From Neoarius graeffei (Eukaryota; Chordata; Actinopteri; Siluriformes; Ariidae), in contig NC_083587.1 of assembly GCF_027579695.1 (NCBI RefSeq), positions 1 through 64,000 of the forward strand: DNA of 64,000 nucleotides. Reading direction: 5' to 3'. How positions within the stretch are numbered: the stretch's first letter is position 1; each line of letters opens with the position of its first letter. Shown here in pieces: positions 22,185-32,196 of the stretch. The notes under the pieces are model-generated. The model worked only from the letters and a program-made list of their open reading frames with translations, was not told the DNA's origin and made no database searches. The translations under genes were made by a program, and so were the position numbers.

Positions 22185-25070
22185 TTAGTCCCTTTCAAGT
22201 TTGTTAGGGAAATGTGCAGTAAACACAATACCAGGCATTGAGGACAAATCAATGAACATCAACTTTCCCAAAATACTTTCAAGTCCAACTACTGTCCTTT
22301 TTACAGGAACTTCCAAGAGGCTCACAATATGGAAACATGTCCCACCTGTCAAAGTGTCCCTTAGAAGATTTATGCCTGCAACTGCAAATTCATTCACAAA
22401 TACAAGATTTATCTCATTTTGACCTTCACTGGTTTCTTTGTAGGAACACAATAATTCAATCTGGCCGTATTTGATCTGCATACCATCACAAAATAACACT
22501 GTGGAATTGTTCTGTCTTTTGGCTTTGACATACTGCTTGGAAGTGTAAACTGTTTTCCCTATTTGAGCTCTGTTATATGCCTTGACAACATTAGTATATA
22601 AAACTTGACCAAGAAACTGTTCCAGAAGAGACATATCATCAGTCTCAAGACATCTGTTGAATGATGCCCCTATCATGGCCACACTATTGACAACATTAGT
22701 AGCTTGATAACTAATGCCATTTGTCATTCTGGCCAAAAACTCGGTAGCTACTGTGTTCAGTTTTATGTTTTGTGTGATGCTAGGGAGAGATTGTATAGTC
22801 TTTATAGCATTAACCATTTGGACAGGTATATTCTGGGTCCCATGTATAAGACAAAGTAAGTACCCATTTTTGTCTTCAAAGTGGAAGCAAGAGTGTGTCC
22901 ACAGAGGTCCAAGAGCTCTTACACTATCTGCTAAATGGACAAGTAAGTGGATATTGGCTGTCATGTATCGTTCACCATAAAGTCCACTCATTTGAGAACA
23001 GAAATTCCAAAGTAGTTTTTCAGCATGATCTATTTGTGCAGGGGTTATTGTCTCCATCATAAGAATGAAGATCGCTTCACTAAGGAGCAGGAAATGGTTG
23101 TAGTACAGGCCTGCAAGAATGCCCCGGAATACAACTGGCCCGAAAAACAGCAAAATGGACCGATACTCAGATGCTTTAAAGAACATTCTGTGAGAGGACA
23201 CAGAACGAGGAAATCTGATCAAAAATGGCGGTCTTATTTCTTTCACGCGTTTGTCAACTTCTCTGACTGACCTAACCATACTGAATGCACATCGGGAAAA
23301 CTCTGTGGAAAACCACAAAAACATCAATAGACGCATTACTCCCAGTAGTACAGAGTGCATATAGTCTATACCTGTACCCAAGACCAAATCATAGCTTTTT
23401 AGTCTACTGAGAAAGGTAGGTCCCTTCACCCCACGTACAATGCTGTTGGAATCATAGGCCATCTTGGCATTATCTACAAACCCCTTGTGGGTACGAGGCA
23501 GGCCTTTTGGATCTGTCCTCTGGAAAGGAAAGGCATGGACATGACCTCTTTCTCCTGTCTTTACTGTTTGACCTGGCTGTTCACACTTTAGACACCCAAA
23601 CTGTCCATTGAATTGAACAGTATTAAGTACCAATGCTTTTGCAGGCAAATCGCAGGTCCCTGCAATGGTAAAGGCTTTGCATATGAAAGGCTCTTGAGCT
23701 CCTGCAAACTGAACAGAAATTCCATCTCTTTCAATTTTGTTCAGAGTGTCACATAGTGGTTAAAGGAATGTCAACATTGACGGCTTTGAGTCCCCAAACC
23801 AAAGACCTGCAAATATCATGTTTTCTCGTTTAGTGCATTCAACAAAGTTTAACTCGTTTATGACACAATAAAAAGGCCACACAGAAAACTTTGAAGACTT
23901 AAAAATGGGTATGCCATCAGTGTTCCACATTAAAGAAATGTTTCTGGAATCACTGAGAGGCCCATTACAAGTAGTCAATTTCTGATAGGCTTCTCCATCA
24001 TATATGTCCTCAATACTGTCATGACACTTTTTATGTCTATTAAACCTGAACATAAGTTTTTCTTCAAAACCTTCCTTAGCAAACAATCTCTTCACCTGTG
24101 CTTCAATGGGAACCTCAATGAAATAGGAAGTTGACCCCTCCATCAACACATTGGCTTCACAGGTTTTACACTGGTTCTCTGTACTCTCAACAGTCATGAA
24201 GCATGCACTACAGTATTTGTGCAAAAGCGGAGAGGAGGAATCATCAAAAAATTTTTTAAATTTGTGTAAATTCTGAAGACATTCAGTCTGGTTATCAGAG
24301 GGGCAGTGCAGAGAGATTAGTGTAAGCAAGTCACTGAGAGCTTTTCCTGTTATTTTGTGTCTATTTGCAAAAGTCATTATGAGGAGAAGACTCTCTGCAA
24401 CAGAAATTGGCGCATCTCTGTTAATTGGACGATCTCCAGTGTTTGTAGGGCTTTTGGGTTCTGTTCCCTCCCCTTGGTTTGGCTCTAAACCATCCTCAAA
24501 TGATAGGTCATCATCAAATGACAGGTCATCGTCAAATAACACATTTTCATCTAAAGTCCCTTCTTCAACAAATTCAGGTAGGTGATCAACAAATGTATCT
24601 AGGTGAAAAGGCTGTTCAGGCTCTGATTCAACATTAAGTCCAGAGTGATGCATCTCACTTGTGTGTCCATTGCACTGGGATGGATGGTTGGTGTTCTGGA
24701 GGTCACACAAATTTGTGATCGAAGAGTCTTCCAGATCCGCAACGTCATCAGCTTCCAGATTAGCAGAACTGGTCTCTTGCTCGGTGCGGCAGTCATCTGA
24801 CCTCGAGTTTGTTGATTCTAGAAAAAAAATTCCCAATGTATTTAGCAATTTTTTTTTCTTATAGCAATGACTCATTTGTTGAAAAGCAGTATTGGCGCAT
24901 TTATAGCTTACTAGACTAGACATGTTTATTTTTCACTATACTTCTGCTAAACACATTACTAATTACTAGATTATTAAAGTGTTATAGTCACCTGAGCTGC
25001 CAGTAAAACCTTGACTAACCAAGTGAGGTTCACAAGTCTCACATAAGTAACAGTGATTTATTGGATACAT
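22185..25070 (-). pseudogene. Tnp2-like (CACTA/EnSpm type) transposase gene with one in-frame stop
   Basis: Exon 1 runs from a methionine at 25070 to a GT donor after 24992 and carries a Cys cluster (HCYLCETCEPHLVSQGF). The main exon runs from the AG acceptor before 24817 to the stop at 22185, and the phases agree. Residues in order: acidic/Ser-rich leader with a repeated DDDLSF motif; a zinc ribbon-like CSACFMTVESTENQCKTCE; the Tnp2 signature MWNTDGIPIFKSSKFSVWPF; GCLKCEQPG; and the DUF4218-type motif NIHLLVHLADSVRALGPLWT with HFEDKNG. The total would be about 900 residues, in the normal range for Tnp2. A single TAA at 23762-23760 splits it; the frame on both sides is otherwise open and colinear. 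A 28-nt mini-exon with good borders (25205-25178) may be an upstream 5' exon. Confidence 0.75.
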
Positions 25071-25099
25071 TAACTTTTCTTTGAAATAACACTGCAGTC

Positions 25100-25823
25100 G
25101 ATCAAAATTTAAAGCTTTACAACATGCAATTTCTTACATGTCTAACAGAGTTGTTTACATTTTTGCACATTCGTTACCTCTGTTCTCCAGTCCTTGTGTG
25201 TCCAGCTGAAAACAGAGAATAATACATTTAACATATTTAATACTCGCATGCAATTCTATTAGGCATACCTGGGTAAAATCAATGCAGTATATGACAAATC
25301 CTGCTATAAATCCCCCTTTCATGTAGATTAAAATGTTAATATTTTATTGAATCTGTTTGAGAGGTGATACTTCAGTGTCAAAACTATAAGTAAATTACAT
25401 ATATATTTACATGTACTGTGTACCGGAGGTGGGCTGATTATTGACACGGCCGATTACCAGATCTTAACCATTCCAGCTGTCGGGTTGAAGATGTTCCGTA
25501 GCCTGATAGTCCGTATGTTAATAGTCCTGTGGCGTTTTCCATGTGGTAGAGGGACAGACAGGTGGTGACCTGGATGGCTCAGGTCTCTGGTGATGGTGCA
25601 ACGTTCCTCTGTAGTCGACTGGTGTAGATGGAGCGTAGGTTAGAGAGCTCTGTCCCATTGTCTCACTGAGCCACTGGCACCACTTGGTGTAGTTTGCAGT
25701 AATGCACAGTAGGAGAGTGTACTCTCTGTGGTGTGGAGGTAGGCGCGTTGTCCTGCGTTTCCTCAAGAACGGTCTCTGCTGGGCTCTCTTCCTGGGGGGG
25801 GTCAGATTTTTTTTTTTTTTAAC
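25100..25823. other. Stretch between the Tnp2-like gene and mcl1-like exons
   Basis: The left part is the 5' side of the Tnp2-like gene. From 25438 to 25800 is a GC-richer block with a minus frame (25766-25518, no recognised domain). A poly-T run lies at 25806-25820. I searched it for an mcl1 exon 1 with a BH3 helix and found none. Confidence 0.35.
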
Positions 25824-25875
25824 GTGGAAGCTCAGGAACTTGACGCTTTAGATCAAGGGTTGGATGATTATTGTC

Positions 25876-25878
<3 letters not shown>

Positions 25879-25909
<31 letters not shown>
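25879..25909. repeat. (TG)n microsatellite before mcl1-like exon
   Basis: Pure TG run ending 5 bp before the AG acceptor of the next exon; it serves as part of the intron 3' end. A second TG run at 26256-26289 lies in the following intron. Confidence 0.95.
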
Positions 25910-25912
<3 letters not shown>

Positions 25913-25914
25913 AG

Positions 25915-26253
25915 GCATGGTGTGGCAGCTGTTCGACGAGAACAATAGTCTGGACGGTGTTGGCTCCGTATTGAGCGGTGTGTTTGACGATGGCGTGATT
26001 TCTTGGGGACGCATCGCAAGTGTTCTGGCTCTAGGTGCTGTGGTGTGCGAGTGGCTGAAGCAGGACTGTGTGAAGGAGCAAGTAGACGAGTGTGTGGACA
26101 TTGTTGCCTTACAAATCTCCTCCTACCTCACTACAGACCTGCAGCACTGGTTCATCAACAACGGCTGGGTGAGTATATTGATGAGACTGGTTCAGAACAC
26201 ACACACAATCCTGCCTTATGCCCTCATGTTGTTGTGTGTAAGTATAACTCTGG

Positions 26254-26291
<38 letters not shown>

Positions 26292-26440
26292 GTAACTGTG
26301 TTTTTCTAATTGTGTTTGTGTTGCAGGATGGTTTTGCGAAGTTCTTTTATGTTGAGGATCCCGAGTCCACAGTTTGGAAGGCACTAATGGCAGTGGCCGG
26401 ATTCGGAATAGGGGCATGTCTCTTAACGCTGATGCGATGA
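25915..26440 (+). CDS. mcl1: mcl1-like BCL2-family gene, last two coding exons
   Basis: Exon 25915-26168 (acceptor TTACAG, donor GTGAGT) and exon 26327-26440 (acceptor TTGCAG, stop TGA) join in phase 0. The first contains a BH1 region (GVFDDGVISWGRIASVLALG) and ends HWFINNGW; the second starts DGFAKFFYVEDPES, completing BH2, and ends in a hydrophobic tail anchor (MAVAGFGIGACLLTLMR). The W|DGF splice position and the tail closing with a basic residue match vertebrate MCL1, an anti-apoptotic guard on the mitochondrial outer membrane. Which fish paralogue it is (mcl1a or mcl1b) is not settled. The exon carrying the PEST-rich leader and BH3 motif was not found upstream. The frame stays open leftward through the TG repeat to 25824, including ELDALDQGLDD, which may be a degraded piece of exon 1. 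Confidence 0.85.
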
Positions 26441-26551
26441 AGTGAGTGGAGGCAGAGGTGGCCACTGTTACTATGGCCACACTGTTGTCTGTCTTCCTAA
26501 GGAAACGAGGACAAATGTGCTTGTGCTTTTCTGGGCGATCGCAGAGACACT

Positions 26552-26557
26552 AATAAA
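26552..26557 (+). promoter_or_regulatory. Polyadenylation signal of the mcl1-like gene
   Basis: AATAAA about 110 bp after the stop codon; a second AATAAA lies near 26628. MCL1 3' UTRs are usually longer, so a later site could also be used. Confidence 0.5.
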
Positions 26558-26559
26558 TC

Positions 26560-27042
26560 CGTATGTTTTATGAAGACTGAGCAAAGTTTATGTTATGTCA
26601 CTCAATACTATTATCAGTTTATATTCAAATAAAATTCCCCTCACCCAGATAAACTGCCCCTGTCTCCATGGGGAGGTCACTGTGCTGTCCTGCACATGGC
26701 AGAATTTCAGCTGTTTAACTTTCAGTGCAAGGTCTGGCATGGTGAGGGCCCTGATTGTGTGAGGAAATTCAGAGCTTTCCTGTTTGGAGAAAGTCTTAGT
26801 TTTTTAAATAAACACTTCAGGCACTGAATACTGTGTGATGTGTGTTCATTTCATTGCCCTCTGTGTGTGAAAACATACATTTTGCATGGATTCCAGGTGT
26901 GTCCTGCCTGGTTCTTTATTCAGGTTAGAACATGGCAATTGCTAGGTTGCATCCGATGTCATCTCTCCCTCATTAGGTACGCAAGACATGAAGTGATGGT
27001 CGGCTAAAGTCACTGTTCAGAAAGCATTACTATCGCTGGGGC
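26560..27042. other. Intergenic, between mcl1-like gene and hAT element
   Basis: No gene seen. Likely 3' UTR or downstream flank of the mcl1-like gene with AATAAA near 26808. Confidence 0.35.
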
Positions 27043-28196
27043 TAGGGCTGGGCGATATGACGATACATATCGTGGGGACGATAGAAAAGTGTCTATCGTG
27101 CCCTTTCTCTTCTATCATTTCTATCGTGATAAACTAATTTTATCAATTATTACAGCAAATATATAATTTAACATAATTTTGTGTTGTCACTATGCACGCT
27201 CTAAGTTTATATAACTGAAAATAAAGAAGAATAAAAAGATTCTTAGTAAAGAAACGTGGTTTTGCGACACAACGCTGCTTTACGTTCTTTGAGTCTCACA
27301 CGGGACATGATTGCTGAAGCAGAGCCCTTTTCATTTTGGAATTTCTCTAGCTGAAGAATGGACGATGGAAGCGCAACAGGAAGACGATTTACAGACCGAG
27401 ACAGTTGCACAGGTACAAGAACCACTTGTGCCGAAAAGAGGGGGCACCTCTGTGATTTGGCTGCAATTTGGATTTAAGACCTCCGACACAGAGCAAAAGG
27501 AGGTCATATGTAAACTTTGCAACAAAACTATCCCCGTGCCAGATGCGAACACATCCTACCTCTTCTATCACATAAAGAAGGTCCACGAACAAGAATACAT
27601 AAGAATCCAACAAATCCGATCTAAACAAAGGGGTGAAACAGCGGGGGCAAGTTCCGAAAAGAAGTACAGCCAGCCGAAGATAAAGCAGTCTCTCACCCGA
27701 TGCACGCCATATGAAAAGATGTCTCAGCGCCACAAATCACAGGTGCCATCTTGCTTTACATTTGTAAAGGCATGGCTCCAGTGTATGTAGTTGAGAAGGA
27801 CAGCTTTCGAGACCTCGTCAAAGTACTTGATCCGAGGTACGTTATGCCCAGTCGTAAGCACTTCAGTAAAGTCGAGTTGCCTCGCTTATATGACGCATGC
27901 CGGGCTGAAGTGGAGAAAGATGTTTGCAGTGTGGTACATTATGCCTTGACTACGGACCTGTGGACGAGCAGAGCTACGCAGCCCTTCATGAGCATAACCA
28001 TACATTTCATCAGGAGTGACTGGATCCTCTGCGCTCGCTGTTTACAGGCTGCGTACTTCCCAGACGATCACACAGGAGTCATGTTAGCCCAAGGTATGAG
28101 CCTGACATTGCTACATATTTATTCTGTTGCTAATTATCGTTTTACTAATGTGCTTAAAATAAGAATACACTATGTATGTATAAATATATATATATA

Positions 28197-28674
28197 TGTT
28201 AGGACTAGGACTGTTTTGGCCTCTAGAGGCCGCTGTTATTTCCTTTTCATGTCGTGTTTATTTTGGCCTCTAGAGGCCGCCACTGTTCCTGTGTTTTGTG
28301 TTTTTGTTAATTGCCTAATTATCTTCACCTGTGTCCTTAATTAGTTTGTCTATTTATACCCCTGAGTTCAGTCCTCTTGTCACGGAGTCTTTGTGCTGTT
28401 ATGTTTATCTCCAGTTTCCTTTGTACTGTGTTTTTTGATCTTCTTAGCTTTTGAATTTTTGCACTTTGCTTTTCTTTTGGATTATACTCTTTGGTTTTTT
28501 TTTGTCTTTTGTTTTGCCCTGTATATAGTGTATATAGTTTAAATAAACCTTTTGATTCTTTTTCTACTTCCGCCTCACGCCTCTGCATTTGAGTCATCCC
28601 CCTGGTGGCCTAGTGGGGGTTTGCTGGATTATCACACCAACGAACCAGGTTTGAATCCCAGCAAAACCCTAACA
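28197..28674 (+). repeat. 5' LTR of the Gypsy element
   Basis: 478 bp. Contains two GGCCTCTAGAGGCC palindromes near 28219 and 28264, an AATAAA near 28542, and near its end a tRNA-like pair: TGGCCTAGTGG (28606-28616) and GGTTTGAATCC (28648-28658). Confidence 0.95.
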
Positions 28675-28687
28675 GAAAGACTCCGTC

Positions 28688-29176
28688 ATGACCGACTCAG
28701 CAGAGGCTGCTTCAACTGTCTACCCGGCCAATCTTCAGGGAATTATGGCAGCTTTGACACGCTTCGGAGCGACCATGGACGCTCATGGACGTACGCTCAC
28801 CAGCCAACGTGAGGCCCTCGCTCGCCACGAGGAACTGCTTCAGCAAATTGGGAAAACCCTGGCACAGCTGACATCTCTGCCTGCATCTCCTGCTCCTGAT
28901 CCAGTTCCTGCTCCTGATCCAGCTCCCACTCCTGCTCCAGTGCCTCCTGCAATGCTGCCTTCTTCACCTCGCGAACCCAGCCTTCCTGCACCACAGAGGT
29001 ATGACGGCAAGCACAGTGAGTGCCGAGAGTTCCTTACCCAGTGTCAACTCACCTTTGAGCTTCAGCCTACCACCTACACTACGGATCGCCGCAAGATTGC
29101 CTTTGTGATCACCTTATTAGCTGGTAAGGCGCGAGCCTGGGCTACTGCTATCTGGCAAAGACAGGGGCCTGAATAA
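28688..29176 (+). CDS. gag: Truncated Gag of the Gypsy element
   Basis: The frame gives 162 residues: an N-terminal coiled-coil-like segment, a Pro/Ala/Asp-rich linker, then a capsid-like start ([38 protein letters not shown]) typical of Sushi-class Gypsy Gag. It stops soon after, where a deletion removes the rest of capsid, the nucleocapsid zinc knuckle, the protease and the start of reverse transcriptase. Alone it could not form particles in the usual way. Confidence 0.85.
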   Translation: MTDSAEAASTVYPANLQGIMAALTRFGATMDAHGRTLTSQREALARHEELLQQIGKTLAQLTSLPASPAPDPVPAPDPAPTPAPVPPAMLPSSPREPSLPAPQRYDGKHSECREFLTQCQLTFELQPTTYTTDRRKIAFVITLLAGKARAWATAIWQRQGPE

Positions 29177-29183
29177 GATCACT

Positions 29184-31706
29184 GTGCGCAACCGATATCC
29201 CCTTCCGCTGATGTCCACAGCTTTCGACCTGCTCCAAGGCGCCACCGTCTTCACCAAGTTGGACCTACGGAACGCATACCACCTCATCCGTATCCGACAG
29301 GGAGACGAGTGGAAGACTGCCTTTAACACCCCGTCTGGGCACTACGAATACCAGGTGATGCCCTTCGGACTCACCAACGCACCAGCTGTTTTTCAGGCCC
29401 TAATCAACGACGTCTTAAGGGACATGATTAACCTATACGTTTTTGTCTACCTCGACGACATCCTTATCTTTTCCAAGACCGTGCAGGAGCACCGCCACCA
29501 TGTCCGCCAGGTTCTCCAGAGGCTGCTACAGAACAATCTGTTCGCCAAGGCCCAGAAATGCGAATTTCATGTTCCCGAGGTCTCCTTTCTGGGATTTATT
29601 GTACGGACAGGCCAACTCCAAATGGACCCTGCCAAGACCCTGGCCGTCCGGGATTGGCCTACTCCCAAGTCCGTTAAGGAGGTTCAGCGGTTCTTAGGAT
29701 TCGCTAACTTCTACCGCAAGTTCATCAGGAACTTCAGTTCTGTGGCAGCACCCATGTCAGACCTCACCAAAGGGACAGGTGGATCTTATGGCTGGTCTCC
29801 TCAGGCAGAAAAGGCGTTCAAAGACCTCAAGGACCGCTTCTGCACGGCACCCATTCTGGTTCTCCCGGACACCTCCCAACCATTCATCGTGGAGGTGGAC
29901 GCCTCGGACAGTGGTGTCGGCGCGGTGCTCTCTCAACGTTCGGAAGGAAAGCTGCACCCCTGCGCTTACTTCTCCCACCGCCTGAGTCCTGCTGAGTCCC
30001 GGTACGATGTGGGGGATCGAGAACTGCTAGCGGTCAAACTGGCCCTTGAGGAGTGGAGGCACTGGCTGGAGGGAGCACAACATCCATTCCTGGTTTGGAC
30101 TGACCACAAGAACCTGGAGTACCTCCAGCAAGCCAAGAGACTGAACCCTCGACAGGCTAGGTGGGCCCTGTTTTTCAGTCGGTTTGACTTCACCCTCTCA
30201 TACCGCCCCGGCTCCAAGAACACCAAACCTGACGCACTGTCCACACTGTTCTCTGCCACTAACAGGGAGAATGAAGTCGGGCCTATTATCCCTGTGTCCC
30301 GGATTGTGGCCCCTGTCCGCTGGGGTATTGAGGAGGCTGTCCGACGAGCCCAACGCCAGGACCCCGGTCCTGGGACGGGGCCACCAGGCCTCTTGTACGT
30401 CCCACATCAAGCCCGGGCCAAGGTTCTCCAGTGGGGTCACTCTTCCCCTCTCACCGCCCACCCGGGAGCTCGGAGGACCCTGGACTTCCTGAAAAGACGC
30501 TTCTGGTGGCCTAACATGGAGCAGGAAGTAAGGTCATTTGTCCTGTCCTGTGAGGTTTGCACCAGAACCAAGAACCCACGACAGCGTCCCCAGGGTCTCC
30601 TGCATCCTCTGACCATTCCCCGGCGTCCCTGGTCCCACGTGGCAGTCGACTTTATCACGGGTCTCCCTGAGTCACAAGGTAACACGGTCATTTTGGTCTT
30701 AGTTGACAGATTCTCCAAGGCCTGCCGCTTCATACCACTGTGCAAACTCCCCTCTGCTCTTGAAACTGCGAAACTTTTGTTTAATCATGTCTTCCGAGTC
30801 TTTGGTCTTCCACAGGACATCGTCTCAGACCGAGGGCCCCAGTTCTCCTCCCGAGTGTGGCACGGGTTCTGCAAGGTCATCGGAGCCACTGCCAGCCTCT
30901 CCTCTGGGTTTCACCCACAGTCCAATGGTCAGACGGAGAGGCTCAACCAGGACCTGGAAACCACCCTGCGAGGCCTGGCTATGGATAACCCGACATCGTG
31001 GAGCACCTGGCTGCCATGGGCGGAGTACGCCCACAACACCCTGCAGTCATCGGCCACCAAGCTGTCGCCATTCCAGTGCCAATTCGGGTTCCAGCCACCT
31101 CTGTTCCCGGACCAGGAGGAGGACGCGGGGGTGCCCTCGGTCAACCAATATGTGAGACGGTGTCGCAAGACCTGGAGCAAGGTCAGGAAGACCCTCATAC
31201 AGACCTCCAGAACCAACCAGACTCAGGCCAACCGCCATAGAAGACCTGCACACGCTTTCCGCCCTGGGCAGCGTGTTTGGCTGTCCACTAAGGACCTTCC
31301 ACTGCGGGTGGAGAACCGCAAGCTTGCTCCTCGCTACATTGGCCCCTTCAAGGTGGTGCGCAGGGTGAACCCTGTCTCCTACCGGCTCCAGTTGCCCCGG
31401 ACTCTGAGGATCAACCCCACTTTCCATGTTTCCCTGTTACGGCCCGTACTGACGTCTACGTATGCCCCTGCCCCTAGGAACCCCCCACCCCCCCGCATCT
31501 TCCAGGGGCAGACTGTGTTCACTGTGAATCGCCTGCTTGACTCCCGCCGGGTCCGCGGCGGGTTGCAATATCTGGTGGACTGGGAGGGCTATGGTCCTGA
31601 GGAGCGCTGCTGGGTTCCTGCTCGGGATGTCCTTGATAAAGAACTATGTCGGGACTTCCATTCGGCCCATCCGGATCGCCCTGGGAACGTCAGGAGACGC
31701 TCCTAG
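29184..31706 (+). CDS. pol: Pol of the Gypsy element: RT, RNase H, integrase, chromodomain
   Basis: An uninterrupted 840-residue frame. In order: reverse transcriptase from motif [15 protein letters not shown] to the catalytic [14 protein letters not shown]; RNase H with [16 protein letters not shown] and [11 protein letters not shown]; integrase with an HHCC finger (about residues 405-450), the three catalytic regions [19 protein letters not shown] and [14 protein letters not shown]; a GPY/F-like [11 protein letters not shown]; and a C-terminal chromodomain ([20 protein letters not shown]), which marks a chromovirus-type Gypsy. The reading frame begins at the deletion junction (about 29165), so the protease and the first reverse-transcriptase motifs are absent. 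Confidence 0.95.
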   Translation: MRNRYPLPLMSTAFDLLQGATVFTKLDLRNAYHLIRIRQGDEWKTAFNTPSGHYEYQVMPFGLTNAPAVFQALINDVLRDMINLYVFVYLDDILIFSKTVQEHRHHVRQVLQRLLQNNLFAKAQKCEFHVPEVSFLGFIVRTGQLQMDPAKTLAVRDWPTPKSVKEVQRFLGFANFYRKFIRNFSSVAAPMSDLTKGTGGSYGWSPQAEKAFKDLKDRFCTAPILVLPDTSQPFIVEVDASDSGVGAVLSQRSEGKLHPCAYFSHRLSPAESRYDVGDRELLAVKLALEEWRHWLEGAQHPFLVWTDHKNLEYLQQAKRLNPRQARWALFFSRFDFTLSYRPGSKNTKPDALSTLFSATNRENEVGPIIPVSRIVAPVRWGIEEAVRRAQRQDPGPGTGPPGLLYVPHQARAKVLQWGHSSPLTAHPGARRTLDFLKRRFWWPNMEQEVRSFVLSCEVCTRTKNPRQRPQGLLHPLTIPRRPWSHVAVDFITGLPESQGNTVILVLVDRFSKACRFIPLCKLPSALETAKLLFNHVFRVFGLPQDIVSDRGPQFSSRVWHGFCKVIGATASLSSGFHPQSNGQTERLNQDLETTLRGLAMDNPTSWSTWLPWAEYAHNTLQSSATKLSPFQCQFGFQPPLFPDQEEDAGVPSVNQYVRRCRKTWSKVRKTLIQTSRTNQTQANRHRRPAHAFRPGQRVWLSTKDLPLRVENRKLAPRYIGPFKVVRRVNPVSYRLQLPRTLRINPTFHVSLLRPVLTSTYAPAPRNPPPPRIFQGQTVFTVNRLLDSRRVRGGLQYLVDWEGYGPEERCWVPARDVLDKELCRDFHSAHPDRPGNVRRRS

Positions 31707-31718
31707 AGGGGGGGGTCC

Positions 31719-32196
31719 TGTTAGGACTAGGACTGTTTTGGCCTCTAGAGGCCGCTGTTATTTCCTTTTCATGTCGTGTTTATTTTGGCCTCTAGAGGCC
31801 GCCACTGTTCCTGTGTTTTGTGTTTTTGTTAATTGCCTAATTATCTTCACCTGTGTCCTTAATTAGTTTGTCTATTTATACCCCTGAGTTCAGTCCTCTT
31901 GTCACGGAGTCTTTGTGCTGTTATGTTTATCTCCAGTTTCCTTTGTACTGTGTTTTTTGATCTTCTTAGCTTTTGAATTTTTGCACTTTGCTTTTCTTTT
32001 GGATTATACTCTTTGGTTTTTTTTTGTCTTTTGTTTTGCCCTGTATATAGTGTATATAGTTTAAATAAACCTTTTGATTCTTTTTCTACTTCCACCTCAC
32101 GCCTCTGCATTTGAGTCATCCCCCTGGTGGCCTAGTGGGGGTTTGCTGGATTATCACACCAACGAACCAGGTTTGAATCCCAGCAAAACCCTAACA
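31719..32196 (+). repeat. 3' LTR of the Gypsy element
   Basis: 478 bp, nearly identical to the 5' LTR. Followed by the second ATATA target copy. Confidence 0.95.

Larger units (their letters stand above)
28197..32196 (+). mobile_element. Gypsy-type LTR retrotransposon, young, internally deleted
   Basis: Two 478-bp LTRs (28197-28674, 31719-32196) bound a 3.0-kb interior. They start TGTTAGG and end CCTAACA and are flanked by ATATA on both sides. By eye the LTRs differ at one base (28572 versus 32094). The interior has a truncated gag, then a fused pol. The purine tract AGAGGGGGGGGTCC precedes the 3' LTR. No typical tRNA primer-binding site is obvious after the 5' LTR. It sits in the first intron of the hAT gene in the same orientation. 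Confidence 0.95.

Noticed and set aside
25518-25766. Minus frame as a possible mcl1 or Tnp2 exon
   Set aside because: It has no recognised domain and is on the wrong strand for mcl1; no splice partner in phase was found.
26003-26480. Cys-Val and Thr-His repeat proteins around the mcl1-like exons
   Set aside because: They are translations of TG/CA microsatellites in introns.
29757-31427. Several minus-strand frames over the Gypsy pol
   Set aside because: They are shadows of the 840-residue pol frame.
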